A stretch of DNA of 11,656 bases. Source: CAZODA01 sp964578485. Its GTDB lineage: Bacteria; Bacteroidota; Bacteroidia; Bacteroidales; Marinilabiliaceae. The notes under the pieces are model-generated. The model ran no database searches and was not told the DNA's origin. It saw nothing but the letters and a program-made list of their open reading frames with translations. The position numbers and the translations under genes were made by a program. The stretch's first letter is position 1, and the number at the start of each line of letters is the position of its first letter. This document shows, piece after piece, positions 1-6,312 of this stretch. Where the stretch lies: positions 1-11,656 of the forward strand of contig CAZODA010000076.1 of the NCBI GenBank assembly GCA_964578485.1, in the 5' to 3' direction.

Positions 1-128
1 CAAAGAAACGAAGACATAACTTTGAATACAAGATGTACTAGGCCGAAGGCTTACCATTGAGTGGGGAAATCTAATTGCCAAAATATGCGGAAATGAAGTT
101 ACTGATTACATAATAGCAATGTTGTTTT

Positions 129-190
129 ATAATATCACCCCTTCGGGGTTTTTTCTGTCTGATAGTCAAATTCTTTCTATAATAATTTCT
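129..190. repeat. Solitary REP-like unit (CCCCttcGGGG hairpin plus spacer)
   Basis: The hairpin ACCCC-ttc-GGGGT lies at 137-149 and is followed by a spacer with CTGTCTGATAGTC and ATTCTTTCTATAATAATTT. Positions 129-179 match 10810-10860, beside the transposase gene, at about 48 of 51 bases, and similarity continues for about ten more bases. It is therefore a solo copy of the unit that flanks the Y1 transposase at the other end of the window, more than 10 kb away. The second hairpin of the doublet is missing here; the sequence diverges to TCTCCCGCT instead. Seen directly in the sequence; the mobilisation link is inferred. Confidence 0.8.
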
Positions 191-274
191 CCCGCTTAGA
201 TTATTAGCTATTTACAAATTTGATGTTTTTATAATGTCATCTAGCGGGATTTAAATGATTATTAATTACAAAGA

Positions 275-294
275 GGTTAATGGGTTAATGGGTT
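275..294. repeat. Short octamer tandem repeat (GGTTAATG)
   Basis: Two and a half copies of GGTTAATG in direct tandem. It is minor by itself, but it shares the 8-bp period with the arrays at 411-444 and 2204-2339. Confidence 0.6.
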
Positions 295-410
295 CACGCG
301 AAGGGCGCGAACATCAATTACCAGTTATCAGTAAACAGTAAAATAGTTATAAATTATGAATGAGGGGTTAATTAGTAGATTAGATGATGTGATGATTAGC
401 AGATTAGGAA

Positions 411-444
411 ATGAAGGAATGAAGGAATGAAGGAATGAAGGAAT
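411..444. repeat. Octamer tandem repeat (ATGAAGGA, 4.25 copies)
   Basis: Four perfect copies of ATGAAGGA followed by AT. The period of 8 is not a multiple of 3 and no reading frame uses it, so it is a non-coding microsatellite-like array. Confidence 0.85.
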
Positions 445-461
445 TAGTGATGAGTTAAAAT

Positions 462-491
462 GTTGATGACTACGTCGTTGATGACTATGTC
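462..491. repeat. 15-bp tandem duplication
   Basis: Two direct copies of GTTGATGACTAYGTC (one C/T difference), followed by GTTGA as the start of a third copy. No associated gene is visible. Confidence 0.7.
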
Positions 492-639
492 GTTGAGAAT
501 GGTTTAGGGTTTGATTAGATGATTAGTAGATTAGTGGATTTTATTTTTAGGATGCAAACCTAACGGAATGCAAGATGAGACGCGATTATAGGTTTTACCG
601 AGCGTTCCATTCCTACGGAATGACCCTCTTCTATTTTTT

Positions 640-1081
640 TTAATGTACCCGAAGCATCCTGCTTTGGGAAAAATATTAAAAATTATTTACGACATTCAAT
701 TTTTCGGGGTCGCTCTCGTTGCAAAAAATGAGATTAGGTTATTTCTTTTTTCTTTTGTGCTCAAGCCGCACGGGCTTTTCTTTTTTTCTACAGCAAAAAA
801 AGTGGACAAAAATGCCGCTGCTGCATGATCCCGCTTTTCAGCGGGATTCTCCACCCCGCATAGAAAATTCCATTCCTAAAAATCTTTTCTCCTGTCTAAA
901 ATTCAAGAACTCGCTTCGCTCTCCCGCTTCGGCTAGCCTCAGCGGGATTTCGCTTCGCTCAAAAACCAACGAGCAATACATAAATGAAAATGATCAAAGG
1001 TTTTTTCATTATCTATTGTTTGGTGATTATAGAACCTCGTAATTCAATTTTTCTCAAAGCAGGATGCTTTGAGTACATTAA
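640..1081. mobile_element. MITE-like element, 442 bp, with hairpin terminal inverted repeats
   Basis: The left end reads TTAATGTACCCGAAGCATCC and continues TGCTTTGGG. The right end is its imperfect inverse: CTCAAAGCA, GGA loop, TGCTTTGAG, then TACATTAA. Each end is itself a palindrome (CCCGAAGCA-tcc-TGCTTTGGG on the left, CTCAAAGCA-gga-TGCTTTGAG on the right). Both outer edges are TTAA, which could be a 4-bp target duplication or part of the inverted repeat. No transposase is encoded; open frames inside are short and shift between copies. The left 300 bp is related to the repeats at 9694 and 11031, and the last 140 bp is identical to 2394-2533. Internal hairpins are TCCCGCT/AGCGGGA at 832-849 and 922-947. 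A non-autonomous element is the best explanation, but the mobiliser is unknown. Confidence 0.65.
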
Positions 1082-1125
1082 TGACTGATCATTGATTATT
1101 AGATGCTTGGAAATGAGTCTTTGAA

Positions 1126-1440
1126 TCAAAAATAATAAGCAAAACCGATATTTAGGAGAAATCCATTTCTTTTAAAGTCCTCATTCTTGTCAGTTTTTGT
1201 ATCGTATTTAACATGTATATACTTCATTATTGGTTCAATTCGCAGATTAGGCTTTAGCTGAAAAGAGTAGCCAAGTCCTGCTGAATACGCTAACATTTTA
1301 TATTTTAGTTTATAGGATTGTCCTATAAAGCCTGAACCAGTTGGGATAGGGTTGTGATGATTATAAATTTTCGATTTACCATAGCCAAATTCAGCGAGTC
1401 CAAAGAGTCCGAATCCGGTGTAATATCTCAAGAATATTTT
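1126..1440 (-). pseudogene. C-terminal remnant of an outer-membrane beta-barrel protein
   Basis: About 101-104 residues remain. They alternate in the manner of transmembrane beta strands (RYYTGFGLFGLAEFGYGKS, then LAYSAGLGYSFQL, RIEPIMKYIHVKY, GFLLNIGFAYYF) and end in a terminal phenylalanine, the usual outer-membrane assembly signal. This matches the C-terminal half of Bacteroidota porin-like small barrel proteins (OMP beta-barrel families). There is no signal peptide and no ATG: the only in-frame start is TTG at 1431, and an in-frame stop lies at 1465-1467, inside the neighbouring gene. The first strands of the barrel are therefore missing. It starts 2-11 bp after the stop of the DUF1349 gene on the same strand, so it could still be transcribed with it. 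A functional mini-protein cannot be excluded but seems unlikely. Confidence 0.6.
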
Positions 1441-1441
1441 T

Positions 1442-2128
1442 TTATTCTCCTTTTCTAAAGTCTTTTATTGCTTCAGTGCTTAATGAAATATCTTCGATTG
1501 TTGTTTTAATTCCTTCACCACGTGGTGATTGTGAACTAATACCTAAATACAGTTCTGCAGGGAAGTTATTTCCAAATACTCTTACTAACTGCCAATTTAT
1601 TTTATCAAGAGAATAATAATAGCCTATTGATTTCGTATCGGAAGATATTTTAAGATAGGCATGTTTTTCACTTACAACATCGTGATTATTATCATCTGAA
1701 GTTACATTGGTCCGTACAGAAACAATACGGGTAAGTTTTCTTTCATCCATTTCAAATGCAAGCTTTAGCCAGTTATCATTATTTACAAAAATATAAAGGG
1801 CACCGGCATCGTAGGTCTCTGCAAATTCAGGAGTAACTTTGGCAGTGAATGTAAAAGGCTTGCTGTTATCAAGAGGGGTCAAAAGGATTTGAGCATTGCA
1901 ATGTTTTTGCTTTCCATCAGGGGTATTGAAATAATCAGTTTTGGCAGCGGAGATAATTTCAACTTTGTTATCATTTATCTGATGAGTTTGCTTATGCGCA
2001 TTGTTAAGGGATTTAGAAAATAGAATTTCATTGATGGATATTGAACAATCATCAGCTTTAAAGGAAGCGTTAGTGCAATTTGAAGTTAATAGTGTCATAA
2101 TAAGTAATATTTTAATAGTATTATTCAT
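1442..2128 (-). CDS. DUF1349 domain protein, predicted secreted protein or lipoprotein
   Basis: A protein of 228 residues. Residues 1-18 form a hydrophobic signal (KILLIMTLLTSNC) with a possible lipobox Cys at 18; the Asn before the Cys is atypical, so cleavage by signal peptidase I after residue 21 is an alternative. The body matches the DUF1349 ('regulation of enolase protein 1', concanavalin A-like fold) family: TDYFNTPDGKQ near 65, FTFTAKVTPEFAETYDAGALYIF, then W-KLAFE, the SVRTNVTSDDNN stretch, YYYSLDKINWQLVR, and the C-terminal LGISSQSPRGEG. The family resembles carbohydrate-binding sandwich domains; its biochemical role is not established. A Bacteroidota-type -7 box lies 33-40 bp upstream of the ATG. 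The remnant of a beta-barrel gene follows immediately. The cassette is bracketed by 153-bp direct repeats. Confidence 0.8.
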   Translation of the reverse strand: MNNTIKILLIMTLLTSNCTNASFKADDCSISINEILFSKSLNNAHKQTHQINDNKVEIISAAKTDYFNTPDGKQKHCNAQILLTPLDNSKPFTFTAKVTPEFAETYDAGALYIFVNNDNWLKLAFEMDERKLTRIVSVRTNVTSDDNNHDVVSEKHAYLKISSDTKSIGYYYSLDKINWQLVRVFGNNFPAELYLGISSQSPRGEGIKTTIEDISLSTEAIKDFRKGE

Positions 2129-2160
2129 GTGTTCAGTAGATTGAGCTATTTAGTTTTTTT

Positions 2161-2168
2161 CAAATATA
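2161..2168 (-). promoter_or_regulatory. Candidate -7 box TATATTTG for the DUF1349 gene
   Basis: On the minus strand the sequence reads TATATTTG, a perfect match to the Bacteroidota consensus TAnnTTTG. It would give a start of transcription near 2154 and a leader of about 25 nt before the ATG at 2128. The -33 region has no clear TTTG. The octamer array begins about 36 bp further upstream. Confidence 0.5.
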
Positions 2169-2203
2169 CAAAATTTCAATGATCAGTAAACAGTAAATTA
2201 GTT

Positions 2204-2339
2204 GATGTGAGGATGTGAGGATATGAGGATGTGATGATGTGAGGATGTGAGGATGTGATGATGTGAGGATGTGAGGATGTGATGATGTGAGGATGTGATG
2301 AAGTGATGATGTGATGATGTGATGATGTGATGATGTGAT
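2204..2339. repeat. Octamer tandem array, 17 units of GATGTGAK (VNTR candidate)
   Basis: Seventeen consecutive 8-bp units, GATGTGAG or GATGTGAT, with two variants (GATATGAG at unit 3 and GAAGTGAT at unit 13). The G and T types are interspersed in the left part; the right part is homogeneous T type, consistent with recent slippage expansion there. The open frame across it on the minus strand (SSHPHILT repeats) is only an artefact of an 8-bp repeat read in triplets. It lies upstream of the DUF1349 promoter. Confidence 0.9.
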
Positions 2340-2372
2340 GATTTGCAAGGTAAAGTCCTCATATACAACAAC

Positions 2373-2546
2373 TCCCGCCTTCGGCTAGCTTTGGCGGGAT
2401 TTCGCTTCGCTCAAAAACCAACGAGCAATACATAAATGAAAATGATCAAAGGTTTTTTCATTATCTATTGTTTGGTGATTATAGAACCTCGTAATTCAAT
2501 TTTTCTCAAAGCAGGATGCTTTGAGTACATTAATGACTGATCATTG
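2373..2546. repeat. Partial (right-end) copy of the MITE-like element
   Basis: Positions 2394-2546 are identical to 942-1094 over 153 bp, including the terminal hairpin, the final TTAA (ending at 2533) and 13 bp beyond it. The left 300 bp of the element is absent and is replaced by sequence following the octamer array. The internal hairpin here is TCCCGCC (2373-2379) with GGCGGGA (2393-2399), whereas other copies have TCCCGCT with AGCGGGA. Two direct copies therefore flank the DUF1349/beta-barrel cassette. Confidence 0.8.
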
Positions 2547-2581
2547 TTCATTGTTAATTGTTCATTGATGATTGTTCATTG
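2544..2581. repeat. 14-bp tandem repeat overlapping the 3' end of the amidotransferase gene
   Basis: TTGTTCATTG occurs at 2544, 2558 and 2572, separated by four variable bases. The stop codon (2562-2564) and the last six codons of the asparagine-synthetase-like gene lie inside it. Confidence 0.75.
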
Positions 2582-4430
2582 AAGCAAGCCATTCTTCTAA
2601 TACTATTAATGGCCATATTCTTGAGAATGTTACTTGGGGGTGGTTGTTATTGAAGTTTGTCCACAGTTTCACAAGTTCATTTTTATCCAGTATCTTTCTT
2701 TCTCCGAGGCTTATTATTCTTTGTGAGGCATAATCATGCAATTCATTTTTAAGCCATTGCTCCCATGGAAATACGAAGCCCATTTTTGGTCGCTGTACTA
2801 TGTATGAGGGCAGGATATCGGGCATACTGTCAACCAACAATTTTTTGGGACTTGAAGGATATTTAATACTATCGGGCAAGGATAGTGTGTATTCAATCAA
2901 TTTATGGTCGGCAAAGGGTATGCGCAATTCCAAAGAATGTGCCGCAGCCATTTGAAAGCTGTCGCGTAGCAACACATTTTGCATGTAGGTAAGCATTTCG
3001 GCAATTGAAACGCGACTAAAAATATGATCTTTTGAAACTAAAGTCTCCCCCATTTCATTCAACAGTTCAAGGGGCAGATTCGTATCGGGTAGAGGATGTG
3101 AGAGAAGAGCTTCAATTTGAGGATCGGACAATACTTGTCGAGATTGAATATAAGCGGCATTAAAATCAAAGTTCTTCGTAGATAAAAGGGCGGCAATTTT
3201 AGAAGAAGCAATTCCCGGCTTCACTTTAGAAAGTGTTTTCCCTGCAAACCGCCTCAAAAAAGTTGGCAGTCTCCACAAATACTGCATTTTATTTAATCGC
3301 TGCATACGAAGGAAAATGGGATAACCGCAAAAGAGCTCATCACCTCCGAGTCCGCTTAAAGCCACATCTATACCTGCCGATTTAACAGCCTTTGATATCA
3401 TCCAGGTATTGGTTCCATCGCCGCCGGGGTGATCCATTTCCTTTAATGCTTCCGGTAAATACTTTAAAAAATATGATGCAGTTAATTGTATTTCAAAGTG
3501 TTCAGTATTGTGCATATCCGCAATAAAACGAGCATAAGGAGCTTCGCTATACTCTTTCTCGGCAAAACTGATATTAAAAGTTTTAATTTTTTTAGCACTC
3601 AATTGGGCCATAGCACCAACAACAGCGCTTGAATCAATACCGCCTGATAAAAAAGCTCCTAATGAAACATCGCTTTCAAGGCAATTTTCTACGGATTTAA
3701 AAAACAAATTACGCAGCTCGTGTTTTGCCTCTTCCCTATCAATATCAAATACCGGTCGTATGCTGTTAATAGACCAATACTTTTGTGTCTTTATTTGTTG
3801 CCTATCGATATTATATTCCAAGATACTTGCCGGTTCAAGCATGCTGACATCCTTAATTATGGTAGCCGGACTATGGACAGTTTGATAGCGCAAATAGTCA
3901 ACAAGGGAATTTTCATCGATAGTTGCTTCCACAATTTTGGAAGTCAGCAAAGCCCTGATAGAGCTAGAAAAAACAAAATCACCTTTGTATAGTGAGTAAT
4001 ACAGAGGTTTTACCCCCATACGATCACGCACAAGAGTAAGTGAATTTTCTTTTTTATCCCACAGAGCTATTACAAAATTCCCTTCAAAAAGCGGCACTGC
4101 CTCCTTCCCCTTTGCTTTCCATGCTGCAAGGATAACTTCATGCTGATCCCGAGTTTTATATGGATAAGGAAAGAGCTTTGCCAAGCTTTTTAAATTAATG
4201 ATTTTACCACAGCAAATCGCAGCGTATCTACCGCAATCGGAGACTATGGATAGCTTTTTGTCAGGCCTTATACCATCTGCACTTTTATTTTGATATGCAA
4301 AAGCAATATTATCATAGTTCCAAATATCAAAATCATTGGTATGTTCAGCGACAAAGAACTTGTTCATTTTATTTACAAGTCCGTGAAGACCTTGTCTTTT
4401 ATTTGATATGATTCCGTTTATTCCACACAT
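2562..4430 (-). CDS. Asparagine-synthetase-like amidotransferase with degenerate glutaminase site
   Basis: A protein of 622 residues with the AsnB layout. An N-terminal class II glutaminase domain starts at Cys2 (MCGINGI) and includes RDRMGVKPLYY (135-145). The ATP-pyrophosphatase synthetase domain has the PP-loop SGGIDSS (262-268), MDHPGGDGTNTW (332-343) and SGLGGDE (359-365). Canonical AsnB converts aspartate, glutamine and ATP to asparagine. Here the RGPD motif is absent, GHRRLSI is replaced by AYQNKSA, YNGEIYN by CCGKIIN (74-79) and SDTEV by DQHEV, so the glutamine-binding residues appear lost although Cys2 and the synthetase motifs remain. The DGTNT-type synthetase domain and the adjacent glycosyltransferase suggest amidation of a surface polysaccharide (as proposed for WbpS-like enzymes) rather than free asparagine synthesis. 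It lies 36 bp downstream of the glycosyltransferase gene, probably co-transcribed. The last six residues come from a tandem repeat. Confidence 0.85.
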   Translation of the reverse strand: MCGINGIISNKRQGLHGLVNKMNKFFVAEHTNDFDIWNYDNIAFAYQNKSADGIRPDKKLSIVSDCGRYAAICCGKIINLKSLAKLFPYPYKTRDQHEVILAAWKAKGKEAVPLFEGNFVIALWDKKENSLTLVRDRMGVKPLYYSLYKGDFVFSSSIRALLTSKIVEATIDENSLVDYLRYQTVHSPATIIKDVSMLEPASILEYNIDRQQIKTQKYWSINSIRPVFDIDREEAKHELRNLFFKSVENCLESDVSLGAFLSGGIDSSAVVGAMAQLSAKKIKTFNISFAEKEYSEAPYARFIADMHNTEHFEIQLTASYFLKYLPEALKEMDHPGGDGTNTWMISKAVKSAGIDVALSGLGGDELFCGYPIFLRMQRLNKMQYLWRLPTFLRRFAGKTLSKVKPGIASSKIAALLSTKNFDFNAAYIQSRQVLSDPQIEALLSHPLPDTNLPLELLNEMGETLVSKDHIFSRVSIAEMLTYMQNVLLRDSFQMAAAHSLELRIPFADHKLIEYTLSLPDSIKYPSSPKKLLVDSMPDILPSYIVQRPKMGFVFPWEQWLKNELHDYASQRIISLGERKILDKNELVKLWTNFNNNHPQVTFSRIWPLIVLEEWLASMNNHQ

Positions 4431-4449
4431 ATAATCAGCATAACTCAGA

Positions 4450-4471
4450 AATAATTTTTCAAAAAATTATT
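4450..4471. other. AT-only palindrome between the glycosyltransferase and amidotransferase genes
   Basis: AATAATTTTT, CA spacer, AAAAATTATT forms a perfect 10-bp inverted repeat overlapping the glycosyltransferase stop codon. It contains no G or C in the arms, so it would be a weak RNA hairpin. It may be chance in AT-rich DNA or a mild intercistronic attenuator. Confidence 0.4.
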
Positions 4472-5639
4472 TTATTTTTTCTGATCTGTTAAACATCGCC
4501 CTATATTTATCAAGCAAGGCATCGTTATCAATATATTCTTGTCCATAGTTCCATGCATCCCTACATAATTTTTCAAAGCTATTTTGATCTGCTTGAATTA
4601 AGACCATCAATTTTTCTTTAAACAGCTGATGATTATTTAAAGGCAGATCCCAGCCAACATTTTTTTCTTCAAGCTTTCTCCATGGAGTTTGATCACTTAT
4701 CAAAACCGGTCGCCCGGAAAGAAAACTTTCAAGGATAATATGTCCGAAATTTTCCCCTGTCGTTGGCATAAACAATGCATGGTGTTTTTTAATAGTATCA
4801 GGGATATCCTCAGGTTTAATAAAGCCTGAATGCGCAACCTTGATATTATCGGGTAATAGATTTATTTCTTTCAGGCACTCCTGCCAATATGCTTTCGAAT
4901 AAATCTGTCCATATAAATTAAATTGCACACAAACATCGCCCGGAAGATCCTTTAAACACTTGATAGCATAAAGAGTGTTTTTTTCAGGAGCAATTCTTGC
5001 AGCCGAACAAAGCAGTAAGCTGCCCGGCGTTTTTTTGAGAGACACAAAATCAGAAATAGTTAAGGGCGGTAAATTACTTGCAAGGACCAAAAGCGCCTTA
5101 GGATTTATTCTTTTCTTTACCTGCCCGGCTTCTATCTCATTGCTAACATGCCAGACAAGCCCTTTGTAGAAACGAACAATTTTCGTCAATCTTAAAAAGA
5201 GCTTTTTCTTGGCTTTATTAATATTAATGGCACTTTCGGCAAGCATACCTCGTGGAGCCACAATAATATCTTTGAAACGCAAAAGTTTAGCTGCAAGAAG
5301 AGGCAGGATAGAAAAATAAAATGAATAAATCCCGTTTATATATACCAGCTGACAGTCACTTTCTTTTATCAGCCTTCTCCACAAGTTGAGAGAAGGGCTG
5401 CCAATATCGCAATACCAAACTTTTACAGCCTTACTATAATTTAGCCATTTGTCGGGTTCTATCCCCTTATATGGCAAGGTTTCCCCATATTCGGTATTAC
5501 GTGTAACTACATAGAAATCAAAGTCATCAGATAGATGGTCTAGCATATTTACCATTGACCGTACCGGTCCGCCGGCCTTATAACCGGGCAAGTACCAGTC
5601 GATAAAGACTAAGATTTTCTTTTTTTCTTTATTTGCCAT
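4467..5639 (-). CDS. GT4-family glycosyltransferase (surface polysaccharide)
   Basis: A 390-residue cytosolic GT-B enzyme. The N-terminal domain opens with KKILVFIDWYLPGYKAGGP (about 7-25), typical of GT4 enzymes with a glycine-rich acceptor loop, and continues with APRGML near 130. The C-terminal domain (Glycos_transf_1) has SAARIAPEKN, HSGFIKPEDIP and the retaining-GT signature ENFGHIILE, residues 296-304, an E-x7-E motif that binds the nucleotide sugar. Length is normal for the family. Donor and acceptor cannot be deduced. The start at MANKEKKK places the first beta strand at the usual position. It is the first gene of a two-gene minus-strand unit with the amidotransferase, divergent from the oad operon across a 412-bp gap. 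A likely role is sugar addition in exopolysaccharide, capsule or O-antigen synthesis. Confidence 0.88.
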   Translation of the reverse strand: MANKEKKKILVFIDWYLPGYKAGGPVRSMVNMLDHLSDDFDFYVVTRNTEYGETLPYKGIEPDKWLNYSKAVKVWYCDIGSPSLNLWRRLIKESDCQLVYINGIYSFYFSILPLLAAKLLRFKDIIVAPRGMLAESAININKAKKKLFLRLTKIVRFYKGLVWHVSNEIEAGQVKKRINPKALLVLASNLPPLTISDFVSLKKTPGSLLLCSAARIAPEKNTLYAIKCLKDLPGDVCVQFNLYGQIYSKAYWQECLKEINLLPDNIKVAHSGFIKPEDIPDTIKKHHALFMPTTGENFGHIILESFLSGRPVLISDQTPWRKLEEKNVGWDLPLNNHQLFKEKLMVLIQADQNSFEKLCRDAWNYGQEYIDNDALLDKYRAMFNRSEKIK

Positions 5640-5646
5640 CTCAGCA

Positions 5647-5654
5647 CAAAGATA
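5647..5654 (-). promoter_or_regulatory. Candidate -7 box TATCTTTG for the glycosyltransferase gene
   Basis: The minus strand reads TATCTTTG, matching TAnnTTTG. The box ends only 7 bp before the ATG at 5639, so a transcript from it would be leaderless or nearly so. No TTTG is seen at -33. It could be a chance match. Confidence 0.25.
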
Positions 5655-5921
5655 GGATTTTGCCTAAGTGTTTTATTTATATTTAGAGGAAAATAACATA
5701 TAATAACTAAGTCTTATAAGTTCTGATTATATTTTTGTAGCTGATAAATGATAAAACAAATGAGGAAATAAAAGTCTAAAAACTTTTATTAATGTTAAAA
5801 AAAATTAAGGCAAATAATCTTTTTAAATGAATATCAGAATGAAATAAAACAATTTGTTTTAATAGCTTAAAATCAGTGTTAAAACATTTTTGACAAAGTT
5901 TTTAAAATAGTCAAAAAGGGC

Positions 5922-5929
5922 TATATTTG
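5922..5929 (+). promoter_or_regulatory. Candidate -7 box TATATTTG for the oad operon
   Basis: TATATTTG fits the Bacteroidota consensus TAnnTTTG perfectly. The nearest TTTTTG (5887-5892) is 29 bp upstream, further than the usual 19-21, so the -33 element is weak or absent. It would give a leader of about 115 nt before the gamma-subunit ATG; no known riboswitch is recognised in that leader. Confidence 0.5.
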
Positions 5930-6051
5930 CAAAAAATTTAATTTTCTGCCCTGTAGTTTATTATATGTAGGATAAACACAGATATACTGATTTAACCAGC
6001 CGGCGTTGGAAGATTGTTTTTTTCACAGTTTCTTATTAAAAATTAAGTTCT

Positions 6052-6303
6052 ATGACTGAGCACTTTCAGTATGCTTTCACCCTGATGATAGTTGGGATGG
6101 GCACAGTATTATTAATGCTATCCATGGTTGTATTGTTAGGCAATTTGATTATTGCCTTAGTCAATCGTTTTTTTCCTGAAACTTCTGTTGCCGGTCCCCT
6201 AGGTGGTGCCGGTGTAAAGCAGGGAAAAGTTGCTGCCATAGTTGCGGCTGTAAAAATTGTAACCAAGGGTAAAGGACAGGTATATAAAATTGAAAAAAAA
6301 TAG
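6052..6303 (+). CDS. oadG: Oxaloacetate decarboxylase gamma subunit
   Basis: An 83-residue small membrane protein. One transmembrane helix (about residues 8-38, FTLMIVGMGTVLLMLSMVVL then GNLIIALVNRFF) precedes a short cytosolic tail with KGKGQVYKIEKK. This is the OadG family pattern: a single helix anchors the complex and the tail docks to the alpha subunit. The usual acidic and histidine metal-binding C-terminus of gammaproteobacterial OadG is not evident, and the tail contains instead a small Ala/Val/Lys segment. It is the first gene of the operon, 9 bp upstream of the alpha gene. By sequence alone such short proteins are hard to assign; the operon context makes the assignment firm. Confidence 0.85.
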   Translation: MTEHFQYAFTLMIVGMGTVLLMLSMVVLLGNLIIALVNRFFPETSVAGPLGGAGVKQGKVAAIVAAVKIVTKGKGQVYKIEKK

Positions 6304-6312
6304 CATAAGATC

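Larger units (their letters stand above)
1..639. other. Accessory non-coding stretch with repeats; no convincing gene
   Basis: No credible full gene is visible. A plus-strand frame open from 26 to 199 reads like protein over about 29 codons (for example WGNLIAKICGNEVTDYI at 62-112). It has a stop just before it, no start codon and no recognisable family, so it is at best a decayed gene end; I would not call it. The rest is repeat-rich: a REP-like hairpin unit, short tandem repeats of 8 and 15 bp, a CATTCC-tac-GGAATG palindrome at 609-623, and a TCCCGCT/AGCGGGA long-loop inverted repeat (about 190-250). The phrase ATCAGTAAACAGTAAA occurs here and again near 2180, suggesting widely dispersed intergenic sequence. 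Confidence 0.6.
5640..6051. other. Divergent AT-rich intergenic region
   Basis: This 412-bp gap separates the minus-strand polysaccharide pair from the plus-strand oad operon. It contains no gene that I can support. Two candidate -7 boxes, one for each direction, are listed separately. The stretch between about 5700 and 5880 is very AT-rich and otherwise featureless. Confidence 0.6.

Noticed and set aside
26..199. Possible 3' end of a gene at the left edge
   Set aside because: The frame has an upstream stop within the window, no start codon, and runs into the REP unit; no family recognised.
643..1042. Two overlapping plus-strand open frames (61 and 107 codons) in the MITE-like element
   Set aside because: Compared with the 9694 copy the frame shifts by small indels at the 5' part, composition is low-complexity Phe-rich, and no family is recognised. 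Repeat sequence, not a gene.
640..1081. Integron attC or attachment site because of the hairpin ends
   Set aside because: No integrase gene and no R/L box core; symmetric hairpin ends with TTAA borders fit a MITE-like element better.
2204..2339. CRISPR array
   Set aside because: Units are 8 bp in direct tandem with no unique spacers and no cas genes nearby.
2160..2348. Minus-strand open frame with HILTSSHP repeats
   Set aside because: It is an octamer DNA array read in triplets; the 8-aa peptide period equals 3 x 8 bp. No start context.
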